Origin: Whitmania pigra
Taxonomy: Eukaryota > Annelida > Clitellata > Hirudinida > Haemopidae
DNA length: 64,000 nucleotides
NCBI GenBank assembly: GCA_021613335.1
Contig: JAJTWR010000159.1
Span: 625,001 to 689,000 of the forward strand
Direction of reading: 5' to 3'
How positions within the stretch are numbered: position 1 is the first letter of the stretch; each line of letters starts with the position of its first letter. Shown here piece by piece: positions 1 to 11,819 of the stretch. Under the pieces are notes generated by a model. That model made no database searches. It had not been told where the DNA came from and worked only from the letters and a program-made list of their open reading frames with translations. The position numbers and the translations under genes were made by a program.

Positions 1-127
1 GAAGTCTTGAGACTTAATCCTAATTGTATTCAATGGTGAAATATAAAAATTATTTAAAAAATAAAGATTATTATTTAAAATAAAGATTATTATTTATAAA
101 TAAAGATTATTATTTAAAAATCTAAAG

Positions 128-3100
128 ATTGAAGATGAGAACAGCTGTGAAATCTCAGATCTTTTACTGGCTCATCATCGTTTTGGTCTTCTGCAACACG
201 CTCTCAGTGGCTGTTGAGCATTACGACCAGCCTCCATTCCTGACAGAATTTCTTTGTCAGTGACTCATTCATTCATTCATTCATTTATTCATTTATTCAT
301 GCATACATTCATTAGAACTTCTTTTCATTCTAATTGCATTAATAAATTTAAAATAATCAAATGAGTGAGATATCACTTAAATTAATTACTTAAATATTCA
401 ATTATCTAAGTTAAGAATTTTCTTTGAATTGAGTTTAAAATAATAAATAATATAACATATGCTCGCAGATTACGTAGAATTCATATTCCTTGCTTTGTTC
501 GTGTTCGAGATGTTCTTGAAAATGTACGCAGTTGGCATCAGCTCCTACTTCCAGTCGTCTTTCAACATCTTCGACAGCCTCGTGAGTTTACAGTGTTGTT
601 CACTCGTGCAACCTGGACGATCACGTGACGTTGCATCAATTCAGGTAGTCGGCTGCAGCCTGGTGGAGATGGTAATTACTCAGGTGTACACCGACGATTC
701 TTTCGGGATTAGCATTTTGAGAGCAACCAGACTCATCAGGATTTTTAAAGTCACCAGGCAAGAAAATTATTTTTTAGTCATTCATCCACTCATTCATTCA
801 GTCGATCATTTTCATATTTATTTATGTATTTATTCAGTCAGTCGCTCGTTCCCTCACCCATCCACCCATCCATTCACCCATCTACCCATCCACCCACCCA
901 TTCATTCACCCATCCATCCATTCATTCATGCATCTACTCATTGCAAAAGATATTGGTCTTCCCTGAGGAACCTGGTCATTTCCCTGTTGAGCGGCATGAG
1001 GTCAATAGTTTCCTTGCTCTTCCTCCTCTTCCTCTTCATCATCATCTTTGCACTCCTCGGAATGCAACTCTTCGGAGGGGAGTGAGTTGTGCTGTTTGTC
1101 TCTGTTTTTGTTACTTTCGTTATTTTGAATTTTAAAATTTATCATTGAAAGTTATTTAAGCAATTAAATTATTTAATCAATTGAATTATTTAAGCAATTA
1201 AATTATTTAAGAAATTAAATTATTTAATCAATTGAATTATTTAAGCAATTGAATTATTTAAGCAATTAAATTATTTAAGCAATTAAATTATTTAAGCAAT
1301 TAAATTATTTAAGCAATTAAATTATTTAAGGTGGAACTTCGAAATGGGAAAACCATCGTGCAATTTTGACTCATTCCCTGTTGCTCTTCTCACCGTTTTC
1401 CAAGTGAGTTCTGCGACTCCAAATTGATTTCACCTGAAGAATTCATAGTTTTATATTTCACATGATTCCATGTTTTTATGTTTCACCTGAAGAATTTTTA
1501 CCTGAAGTATTTCAATATGAAGAATTCTTGATTTACACTGACTCGCATCATCTGAAATTTTTAACGATTTGCAATAAAGAACCTCTCTTATTTATAAAAT
1601 ATAAAAATATTTAAAATGTGAAATATATATTCTTCCACTCACATTTCAGATTTCAGTTACACAATTTAAGTGACGCTTAAACTTGGCACATCTTTTACTT
1701 TTTTTTTATCAGCATTTTTTAAAAACTACTTTTTAAATTAAAATAAAAATCGAATTTGATTGGTTTGTTTGGATGGAGTTTTTTGGATGAGTTTGTTTGG
1801 ATGAGGTCGTTGCTTTATTTCCAGACGCATTAACTGGAATTAAAAGAAATTGACAGAAAATCGTCCTCTGAAAGTGCATTTTAAAGTTTTAAATTGACTT
1901 GATTTTATTTATCGTCTTTTAGTGTTTCCTCGAAATTAAGTCCTAGTTAAGATCGTCAGTCGGCATTTCTGAGGGAAATGGATTCGCAAGAAATTCAGGA
2001 ATTCAAAGTTTGGAGATTTATAATGATGTTTCAGAAGAAGTTGACTAAATTTTTTTAAATATCAAAATTGAAGGGTTTCCTAATATTCTTGTAGAATATC
2101 ACTTTTATTAAAAAATGATTACAGCCATGCTCCTAACCTATTGGAGCATATAACATGTAACATGAATAAATGTGCTGATAAATTGTGGAATATGAAAATA
2201 TGACAACCCTCTAAAATAAACCCTAGCGCGACTATTGGATCAGAAATTAATACAAGACACTGTTTTAGTATTGGGAAACACGGCAGTGCTTATCGTCTGC
2301 ATCAATTTTTGTTGACAACTGCTTCGGGTGGATCCGGTCGTCGATAATGATTAGTGAAGTCCATTAAAAGCTCCAACTAAGAGCAATAAACATGAACTAA
2401 TGTCCAAAAGTGGCAGTTAAAGTCTAAAGGAAAGAAATTTAAAACCGAGATTAGAAGTCATAATGAATTTTCTTTCTCTTTGAATGTCTTTTGAACTTAT
2501 TTTTATTCCTTCCTTTTGTCACGAAAGAACTTGAGAAATCTTCACTAAATCTTCGATATTTCAAAAAAAAAACCGAGAAAATCTTTGAGATGTCTTTAAG
2601 TTTTAAGTTTTGCTTTTTAGTCCGAAACGAAGATGAATCACTATTTGCGAATGAATTATTTATTAATTGGAATAAATGAATACTAACAAGCATAATAAAT
2701 TTAAACATACAAGTAAAACTAAATAATAAAGAAATAACGTCTTATTGACATAATGCTGCAGTTCAACACTTATATTTAAACTTATTTTTTCTAAATTCAT
2801 GAAAATAGATATAAGAATAAATTAAAATTATCATCACAACATCGTTTACTAGAGCATTTATTTAAGTAAATTATTTCATTAAACACTATTAATTGTCGAA
2901 TGTATTACTGTAAGTTTTAATATAATAATAGATTAATAATAGACTCATTGAGCCAATCATAAAGCAAGGTGTAACAACATTACATACAATGAAGTTGATT
3001 GACAGATCTTAACAGGAGAGGATTGGAACGAGGTGATGTTCCACGCCATCCAATCACAGGGAGGAGTGAAAAACAGTGGAATGCTGTACTCATTCTACTT

Positions 3101-6100
3101 CATCGTTCTTGTCCTCTTTGGCAACTGTATCCTTTTCAACTTATTTCTAGAAAATTGATGACCTAATCGAATTTTGAATATATCAAAGGCAGGTTTGTCG
3201 AATGGGTTGCTCCACTATATTACGATAATATGTCAACAGTCGTAATGTGCCGTATTACTGTGGGATTGAGTTTATCTTCGTACAATTCTTAATTCCCATA
3301 TTTTTCCTATTATTACGAACAATTCAGATACATTACTGAACGTGTTTTTAGCCATTGCTGTGGACAACCTTGCCAATGCACAAGAATTAACAGCTGCCGA
3401 GGAAGAAGCGCTTGAGGTGAATTAATAAAATGATTTTTGCTTTTAAATTTTATTGCTCATTAATTAATTAATTAATTTATTTATTCATTTATTCTTAAGT
3501 TCATCTTACACAAAAAAAAGAAACTAAAATTCAAGTTTGCACCAAAACAGCGATGACACTGAAAGAATCCTTTGCAATTAATCATTCTTTAATCTTCGTA
3601 AAAAATTTTTTATTTAGGAAAATATTGAAATCTTAGAAACAGGAGTTTGTGTCCAGAAGAACTTGACAGGACATTCTGACCTCCATGAAAACGAAATGTT
3701 CTCAATTTGTGTCCAAAATTACTTTAGTTTTTGTGACATTGTCATTCGCATAAAATATTTTGTTAAATTTGTTTATTATTTATTTATGCAAAGATATTTC
3801 TTGTTTATAATGTTGATTTGCTCGAGTTAATTTGTTAATGTATAATATTTGCCAGTGTTGTGAGGGATCAGAAAACTGAAACTATGGAATCGCTAGACGA
3901 ACAAGATGAGCAAAGTGAATTAATAAAATTCAATTAATCAATTATTTAATTAGTTAATAGCACTAAATGATTAATTATGCTAATAATTTTAATCACGATC
4001 TTTTACTGACTTTTAATGAAATGAATATTTAAAGCTGGAATGTTCAAGAAGGAAGGAAATACTTGCGACGGGAAGGCATTGTTGCCTTACAGCTCACTTT
4101 TTATCCTCAGTTCCACCAATCCGTCAGTTGTTGTTGTTGTTCATGTTTCATCTTCTTTTGACTGACAATTTTAGAAAAATATCAGTTCAAATGCTCGTTT
4201 TAGGATTAGAAAGTTCTGCCACTTTGTGGTCAATCTGCGTTACTTCGACCCGTTCATAATGACAGTCATCTGCGCTTCGAGCATCGCTTTGGCGGCAGAA
4301 GATCCTGTCCACGAGCATTCAACCAGGAACGATTTCCTCAACTTGTTTGATTTCGTCTTCACGGGAGTCTTCACGGTTGAGATGATTCTCAAGGTCACAT
4401 TCCAACCGACCGTGTCCGATCTAACACCGCCAGTGTATAATGATATAACTAAACAGACTTAGCTGATTTGTTAACTTAATAATAATAATAATAGAAAAAT
4501 ATATGTGATATATTAATAACATGTACTACCCATGAATGGATAAATTATTACAACTTTGCGACTCAACGCGGTTATTTCCATCAAAATTCTTGAACTTACT
4601 TTATTGATAATTACAAATTTAACATTTTCATATGATAATCTTTCACAAATATATTTACAAATATCTTTGATATTTTGAACAGATCATAAACCTGGGGGTG
4701 ATATTCCATCCAGGCTCGTACTGCAGGGACCTCTGGAACATTCTCGACGCCACAGTTGTCATTTGTGCACTGGCAGCCTTTGCCTTTTCGTAAGTTTTAC
4801 ACAAAATTGATGAAAAAAATTATTTCAAGAAATGGTTTTACTCAAAAGACAAATAAAAAATCTTGCATGGAGAAAAAATTCGTTATAATGTCTATCAAGT
4901 TATCGGGTAGGTAGACATATTAACGTCAGTTGAAAAAGGACAGGAAAAGCAGGTTTTCATTGAACTCTGAAAAAGAACTTCATTAACATTCGTTTCAGCG
5001 GTGAACCAGGTTCTGCCGGCAAGAACTTGAACACCATCAAATCCCTCAGGGTTCTCAGGGTTCTTCGGCCTCTGAAAACTATTAATAGAGTTCCAAAGTT
5101 GAAGGTCATACATCATTCTACTTTTAACTTGTCTATACATTATCATATTAATATGTTAATCGGTTATTACTCGATTACTCCAACAACAACAACAACAGGC
5201 AGTGTTCGACTGCGTGGTAAATTCGCTGAAGAACGTGTTGAACATAATGATCGTCTACATGTTGTTCCATTTCATCTTCGCCGTCCTCGCAGTGCAACTT
5301 TTTAAGGGGAAATTCTTTTTTTGCAACGACGCATCCAAGACCGAAGAGATGGATTGCAGGTGAAGGAATGATCGGTGGATGAATGAAGAGATGTTTATAA
5401 GTCGATGTTGCCGTTGTTGTCTCATCCCATTAAAATGTACTGTTTTACATCGGGTACTTTCCTAATAAGGCCTGAATAATATTCTTAACGACAGGGGCGA
5501 TTTCTTCGAGTATCAGAAGGTGAATGGGAGGTACGTGCCCACCGTCAACCACAGGAATTGGGGCAAGTGGGAATTCCACTACGACAACGTGGCACACGCC
5601 ATGTTGACCCTGTTCGTCGTTCAGACGGGAGAAGGGTGGCCACTGTAAGTTGAGGATTCGAATATTTTTCGTTCGTTTGTTTTTCACTTACAAATTTCTC
5701 CAAGTGTTCTCCGGCATTCCATCGATATAACTGGAGAAAACAAAGGACCTCAGCCCGGAAACAGGATGGAAATGGCCATCTTTTACGTCGTTTACTTCAT
5801 CGTGTTTCCTTTCTTCTTCATTAACATCTTTGTTGCCCTCATCATCATCACCTTCCAAGAGCAAGGTGAACATGAACTCGAGGATCAAGATATGGATAAG
5901 AATCAGGTTGGAGGAGGTCATCTTGATAAGGACATTCTTAAAATACCACGTGATCATAAAGATGATGATGAACATGACGACGACGATGAAGATGATGATG
6001 ACGATGCGATGATAATAATAACAATGATGGGAATTATGGCATGATGGATTTCGGTGGTAATGACTTTTTTACTAATCACATTATGATAATGTGATTAGTA

Positions 6101-6173
6101 GATGTAGTAGTGATGCTAGAGGAGTGATGGTGATTTATTATTATTATTATTATTATTACTATTATTATTATTA

Positions 6174-6237
<64 letters not shown>

Positions 6238-9200
6238 TTTATTATTATTATTCCTTTAGAAACAATGCATCGACTTCGTGATGAATGCTCGTCCAGCTTG
6301 TCGTTACATGCCTGAAAAGAGAAATACTGTTCAATATCGAGTGTGGCAGGTTGTGGTTTCGAGTCCTTTCGAATACGCCATCATGGTGATGATTGCACTC
6401 AACACCATCCTGCTCATGATGAAGGCTGGTTCACGTTGCAATAACTGATCTTGTTAATATCATCAATTATTAATGCTTTATTTAATCATTTATCAATTGA
6501 AATATCATTTAATCCATTTCTGGACTGAAGTATTCAAATTACAGTTCACCCAGTACCCGAAACCCCCCAAGAACATGGGCAGTGAATCCACACCCTACGA
6601 AAAGTACACCACCATCCTCACCAACCTCAACATGGCTCTTACATGTCTCTTTTTTGTTGAAGCCACCCTTAAAATATTTGCTTTTGGTCCTAAGGTTGCG
6701 ATCAATTTCTTCGCAGCAATTAATTGGTTTCATTAATTGTTGCTGATAATTTTGTAACAATTTTGGAATATTAATTAGCCCGAATCTAGTTGAATAAAGT
6801 GGTCGAATTACATGTATGAATTGACTTTATTTATTTTATTTTATTTGGTTATTGAATTAATTTATTTTATGTTATTAATTAATTTATTAATTTATTGAAT
6901 TTATTTATTTTATCGTGCAGAACTACTTCAAAGAAGCGTGGAATATTTTTGATTTCGTCACCGTCATCGGAAGTTCTGCTGACGTTCTCTTCACGGAGTT
7001 CGGAAAGGGAATCCATGACGTCACTGTTATTTTATTTTTTAATTTCGTAATTATTATTTTATTATTACAAATTGTGTTATTACGTTCAATTATTGACTAA
7101 ATTAAGTTATTAGTCAGATGATTTTAAAAATACTTCGTTAACTAAAATTGAATTCCAACAATGGCAGTCTGGAACAATCAACATCGGTTTCCTGCGCCTC
7201 TTCAGAGCAGCTCGGTTGATAAAAGTACTGAGGCAGGGTTACACCATTCGAATCCTTCTCTGGACCTTCGTTCAATCGTTCAAGGTTGCACATTTCTTTT
7301 ATACGAATTTTAACCTCACAACTAACGAGTAATAATTAATAAATAGTTGATTTATGAGACAATTAGATAAAATGTATTTTTTGTAATAATGTTCTAAATA
7401 AATTACTCGACTATTTATCACTTAAATCTCTTACCGCAGGCTCTGCCCTACGTCATCCTGCTGATAGCCATGTTGTTCTTCATCTACGCCATCATCGGCA
7501 TGCAGGTGAGATGTTAATGTGCACCTGACGGGTTAACAACTCACCTGTATGACTTTAACACGCCGACAGATCTTTGGCAACATAGCTCTGAATGCCAACA
7601 CCGACATCAACAGACACAACAACTTTCGCTCCTTTTCGGATGCTGTGATGCTTCTCTTCAGGTGATCTGGAAATTACAATCGTTAAGTGGAAAATCAGCT
7701 TTTAATTGATAACACGAAGGTATTGCGTACATGTTGATAAAGGTGCGCTACAGGTGAGAACTGGCAGCAGATAATGCTGTCCTGCATGGCCAACAAAGTC
7801 TGCGACCCCGAATCCTCGAACCCGGGAACAAAGCAGTGTGGCCTCAACGTCGCTGTGCCCTATTTTGTGTCCTTCATTTTCTTCTGCTCATTTTTGGTCA
7901 GCAAGTTATTGTTTATCGATTTTAAGTCTTTTTTTAAGTCATTTATTTTAATTCATTTTTAAGTCGGCTAAGTTAATGTTTATCGATTGACGTGTCATCG
8001 TGGTCATCGTAATAAGCGCTACACGGGAGGAATGCAATTTAAAACCAGGTTAAGATTAAAGTTAAGTTTGTTTTGAAAAATCGAATTTATTGCCACCATA
8101 ATTGCAACAAAATCCCTAAACGAAGAAGCTAACGATTCTATTGAAATAAATTGGTTCCTGCAGATGTTGAATCTCTTCGTGGCTGTCATCATGGACAACT
8201 TCGATTACCTGACGAGGGACTCATCCATACTCGGCCCTCACCACCTCGACGAGTACATCAGAGCCTGGGCAGAACACGATCCCTCGGCATCGTAGGAGAC
8301 AACCTTTCAATTGATCATCTATTACTCAATTAAACATCAATTAAACTATATTTATCAATTAAACATGTTAAACAGGTATTATATTCCTGTCAATGACATG
8401 TACGAGATGCTGAGGAACATGGAACCGCCGGTAGGATTTGGAAAAAAGTGTCCGTACAGACTTGCTTACAGGGTAAGTACTTGAACAACCAATAAAATTC
8501 GTGACCTCCAGATTAATTTTCAATTATTAACCAATCAGTTCATCACGCATAATCTATGGTAGCAGTTAACTGATTATCATTTATCATTTGATGCAAAACA
8601 GAAGTTAATTCGGATGAACATGCCTGTCAATAAGGATGGATGCGTTCATTTCACGACAACTCTCTTCGCTCTCATCAGGGAATCTTTGGCCATCAAAATG
8701 GGCAGAGGTGCTCCGTTTTTTCAGAAATCCTCTTAAAAATCCTTTTAAATTAATTAAATTATTATTAGGACTGCGAACGATTAAAATTGACTTAATCGAT
8801 TAATCGGAAAAACTTGAACGATAATTAGCCCGTTATGGGTGGTATCTTTAAATGATGAAATGATTGTAGTCAGCGAAATGGATAAAAATGATGAGTCGTT
8901 GAAGAGGACCTTGAAGTATTTGTGGCCAATTCAGTCCAAGAAACTCCTCCCTTTCCTCATGCCACCACCAGAAGGTTGATCAGATTTTACATTAATTTAT
9001 GTAAATTTGCCATTTATGTAAATTATTATTATTATTATTAGTTAAATGTTAAAGTTATCTATTTAAAGTAGTTACATTTGTTAATATTCAAATATAAATT
9101 GATTGATGATTGGTTGATGATATTTACATTTAAAATCCATCAGAATTGGCTCCATTCAAGCAGACGGTCGGCAAAATGTACGTGGCTCTTCTAATCGTTG

Positions 9201-10797
9201 AGAACTGGAGAACCTACAAAGCTGCAGTCTCCAGTCAGTCTATGGAAGCAGTCACTGAGGTCACTGAGGTCAATCAGGTCGTGGTAGATGAATTGTTTCA
9301 AATCTCAATTTATGTTTTAATAACGTGACTTAAGTAAGCAAAAAATTGTTGAAATCGTTGGAAATGAATTAAGAATTAAAATTGATACGATAAAGACAAC
9401 GTCGAAATCGATATCATCTCCTAATGTTATTATTCGAGTCATACGTAGCCATACTAAACAAAGTTCCAAAGAAAACCTTTGGGTAAAATTCCAAAGAATG
9501 CACATGACTGCGGCGCAAAAACTCGTTCTGCAACTTCTTTAAAATTATGTATTTCAACCAATCAACGATTTCTTTAGCATTTTGTTTGCATGTGTGTTTA
9601 TATTTGTGTTTATACTTGTGTTGATGTTTGTATCTTCAACGTAAATTAGAAATCATCTTTGTTGCAACGTGCGTTTGTTTCCCACCATTCGACGATATGT
9701 GAGGATGACGAAGAGGATGACAGTTACAGTGGAGATAAACTGAAACCTCAGGAGACTTTGAGAACTTATGACTCCTGCGGAAGGCAAGTACTTTAACATA
9801 TTTAATACGTTTTGGCGATATATTATATTTTGTAATATTTTTGATGGGATTATATTTTCTTCTAAACACGAAAACAGCAGCGAAAGTCTCCAAGCGGAAA
9901 AACTTCTCCTGTCACCCACATGCGAGGACAACGAGGTAAATGAAATTAAATCTTGTCTTGTCGTGCTTCTGAAGACTTTTAATGCGATCGCGTAAATGTT
10001 TTATCCAGATGCTTTCAAGACGTCATGACGAGCAGCTTCTCGTGTCGTTTGGAAGCACAACCACCATTCCCGACCTCGAAGACACCATTCATTCCTTTCG
10101 GAAACAACCAGACTCGTCGACACTTCCCGTTGCAACTTCCAACTTCAAAAGAAGAATGTTTTTCCATTCCAAGGTTTTCCCTGCAATTTCCTCGCAGGAG
10201 ATCAATCGACCAATCATCAGCTTCCAGGCTGATGTCAAGCAACCAAAATTCATTTTTGCGGCATCATCACTCGATGTAAACGATCGTCAGCCTCATAGAT
10301 GGACTAGTAAAGACATCTGCTTATCAAAATATCCTCAAAGCTTAAGTGCCTTAAAAAGTAATTCTATGAGACACTCCAACCTCCCATTTTCAAGGTTCTT
10401 ATCCGTTCCTCTAAACTGCTCCTCGACTCATCTGAACCATCTCTCACGAAGGAGTATGCCTGTCCTGAACTCCCCATTGCACTCTGCGTATCCACCGGGC
10501 AGCAAAACAGACGCTCACGACACCAGCCGACACGCCATCGAAAAGTCAGAACCGAGTTTACCGTTGGTCTCTTCCGACGGACCCAGCACTGATCATATCT
10601 CGAGCACCGATCAAATTCCGAGTACTTCAGCCCTCATCACTTCGGCATCTCATCATCATCGATCCATATCACTACCACTCATCAACCACGCCGTCACTCA
10701 TCTTCCGATGTCACCTTCCTTTCCGATCACCTGCGGCGGAGGAAAGATTCCAATTTTACAGGTGGATTCTCAAACAAGTACCACAAAGCAAATTTAG
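128..10797 (+). CDS. CACNA1 (Cav2): Voltage-gated calcium channel alpha-1 subunit, Cav2 type (5' partial; domains II-IV and C-terminus)
   Basis: Pore-forming, voltage-sensing subunit of a presynaptic-type high-voltage calcium channel in the plasma membrane. About 29 exons are visible: 128-255, 469-581, 645-757, 950-1081, 1331-1403, 3006-3126, 3328-3416, an uncertain II-III loop exon near 3851-3920, 4035-4122, 4204-4393, 4683-4789, 4999-5104, 5199-5359, 5495-5644, 5705-5906, 6260-6424, 6545-6694, 6921-7019, 7168-7284, 7440-7505, 7570-7661, 7743-7896, 8164-8291, 8376-8472, 8602-8707, 8870-8974, 9144-9277, 9650-9783, 9878-9935, 10009-10797. Pore glutamates are seen in TGEDW (II), TGEGW (III) and TGENW (IV). 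S4 sensors include [12 protein letters not shown] (III) and [14 protein letters not shown] (IV). [14 protein letters not shown] and [15 protein letters not shown] are Cav2-like rather than Cav1 or Cav3. The II-III loop is very short. Domain I and the I-II linker lie outside the window. The last exon is a 263-residue low-conservation tail. Three donors are GC. Family call sure; loop exon and first acceptor uncertain. Confidence 0.95.
780..935. repeat. Degenerate CATT/CATC tetranucleotide repeat in a Cav2 intron
   Basis: Runs of catt, cacc and catc tetramers fill the intron between the exons ending at 757 and starting at 950. They create long open frames of Ser/His/Pro that are not coding. Confidence 0.85.
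1157..1330. repeat. 17-bp AT-rich minisatellite directly before a Cav2 exon
   Basis: About ten imperfect copies of a 17-base unit containing ttatttaagcaatt. The last copy supplies the sequence just before the AAG acceptor of the exon starting at 1331, so the acceptor itself derives from the repeat. Confidence 0.85.
6130..6250. repeat. (ATT)n microsatellite in a Cav2 intron
   Basis: Almost pure ATT repeat ending ten bases before the acceptor of the exon starting at 6260. Frames through it encode only Tyr or Ile runs. Confidence 0.9.
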
Positions 10798-11819
10798 TCG
10801 ATTATCGTGCATGGCTAAAGACTTCACAAGGTATTAAATTTTGTGCAACGTCAGAATGGTTAATTCTATGACTTGAAAGTCGTTCAAATTCCAGTGAATT
10901 AGTTTTATTAAATATATTTTTCTATTTGCTCAAATCGATCAAATAGTCGAAAGTAAAACTCAAACAATTCTTGATTCATTATCTGGAATACAAATTGGCA
11001 TCTAAAGGCAGGTAAGGCACAAGAAACGTGATTATGCAAAGCAATCCACTTGACAGATGATGCTTCAACGAAGATAATGTTGAGTTTCAAACGAGTTCAG
11101 AAAGCCACAATAAATTCAGAATGTTAGAATGGATTGAATGAGTGTTTGTTAGAATGAGTAACTCAATGTCGAGATTCAACAACGATGCACTGCAAACTGT
11201 AGAACCCGCTGAACAATTGAACAGCATAGAAAGACAGAGACGGGCAAGGAGAAAAACTGAAGAATGTAAAATAATTAAGAAATACAAACTTGTATGGACA
11301 TCATCACAAACTCTCTGAACTATTAAAACATTAGAAAAGCAAAAAAGATGGAACAACATTGAAATATGAAGCAACAAATTAGTCCAACATTATCAAATCT
11401 AAAAAATGAAGAATATCAAAATTGATGACAAAACATTAAAAAAATATGTTAGAAAAGGGAATATCATAAATAATTATAAAATTTTGTAAAATGATAACTC
11501 AAGAATATAGTAATTAATTATAAAATGTAACCTAAGAATATCATAATCGATTCAATGTGGAACTTCAACAAATCTTGTCCTCACGAAGTACGAATGAATA
11601 TTTTGATGAAGATGCTTCCCGAAGCAAAACAATAGAAATCTTTACAACAACATCAAATTAGTTGCAAATTGTAAAATATTTGTTTATGTTAGATGATGAC
11701 AATTCTCTCTGACGAGCACCATTTTTATCGCTACCAAGCAGTTCGTTATGGTTAGTAAGAGATTAAAGAATAACCAGATAATGGTAATTAATATTAGAAG
11801 AACAACCAGATAATGCTAA
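10798..11819. other. Intergenic: convergent 3' ends of Cav2 and the receptor phosphatase
   Basis: AT-rich sequence between the Cav2 stop (10795-10797) and the last visible phosphatase exon on the minus strand. It should hold both 3' untranslated regions. I see no further coding exon, repeat array or RNA gene. Confidence 0.5.

Noticed and set aside
9982..10797. A separate 271-residue gene
   Set aside because: The first nine codons are intronic; from 10009 it is the last exon of Cav2, joined in phase to 9935.
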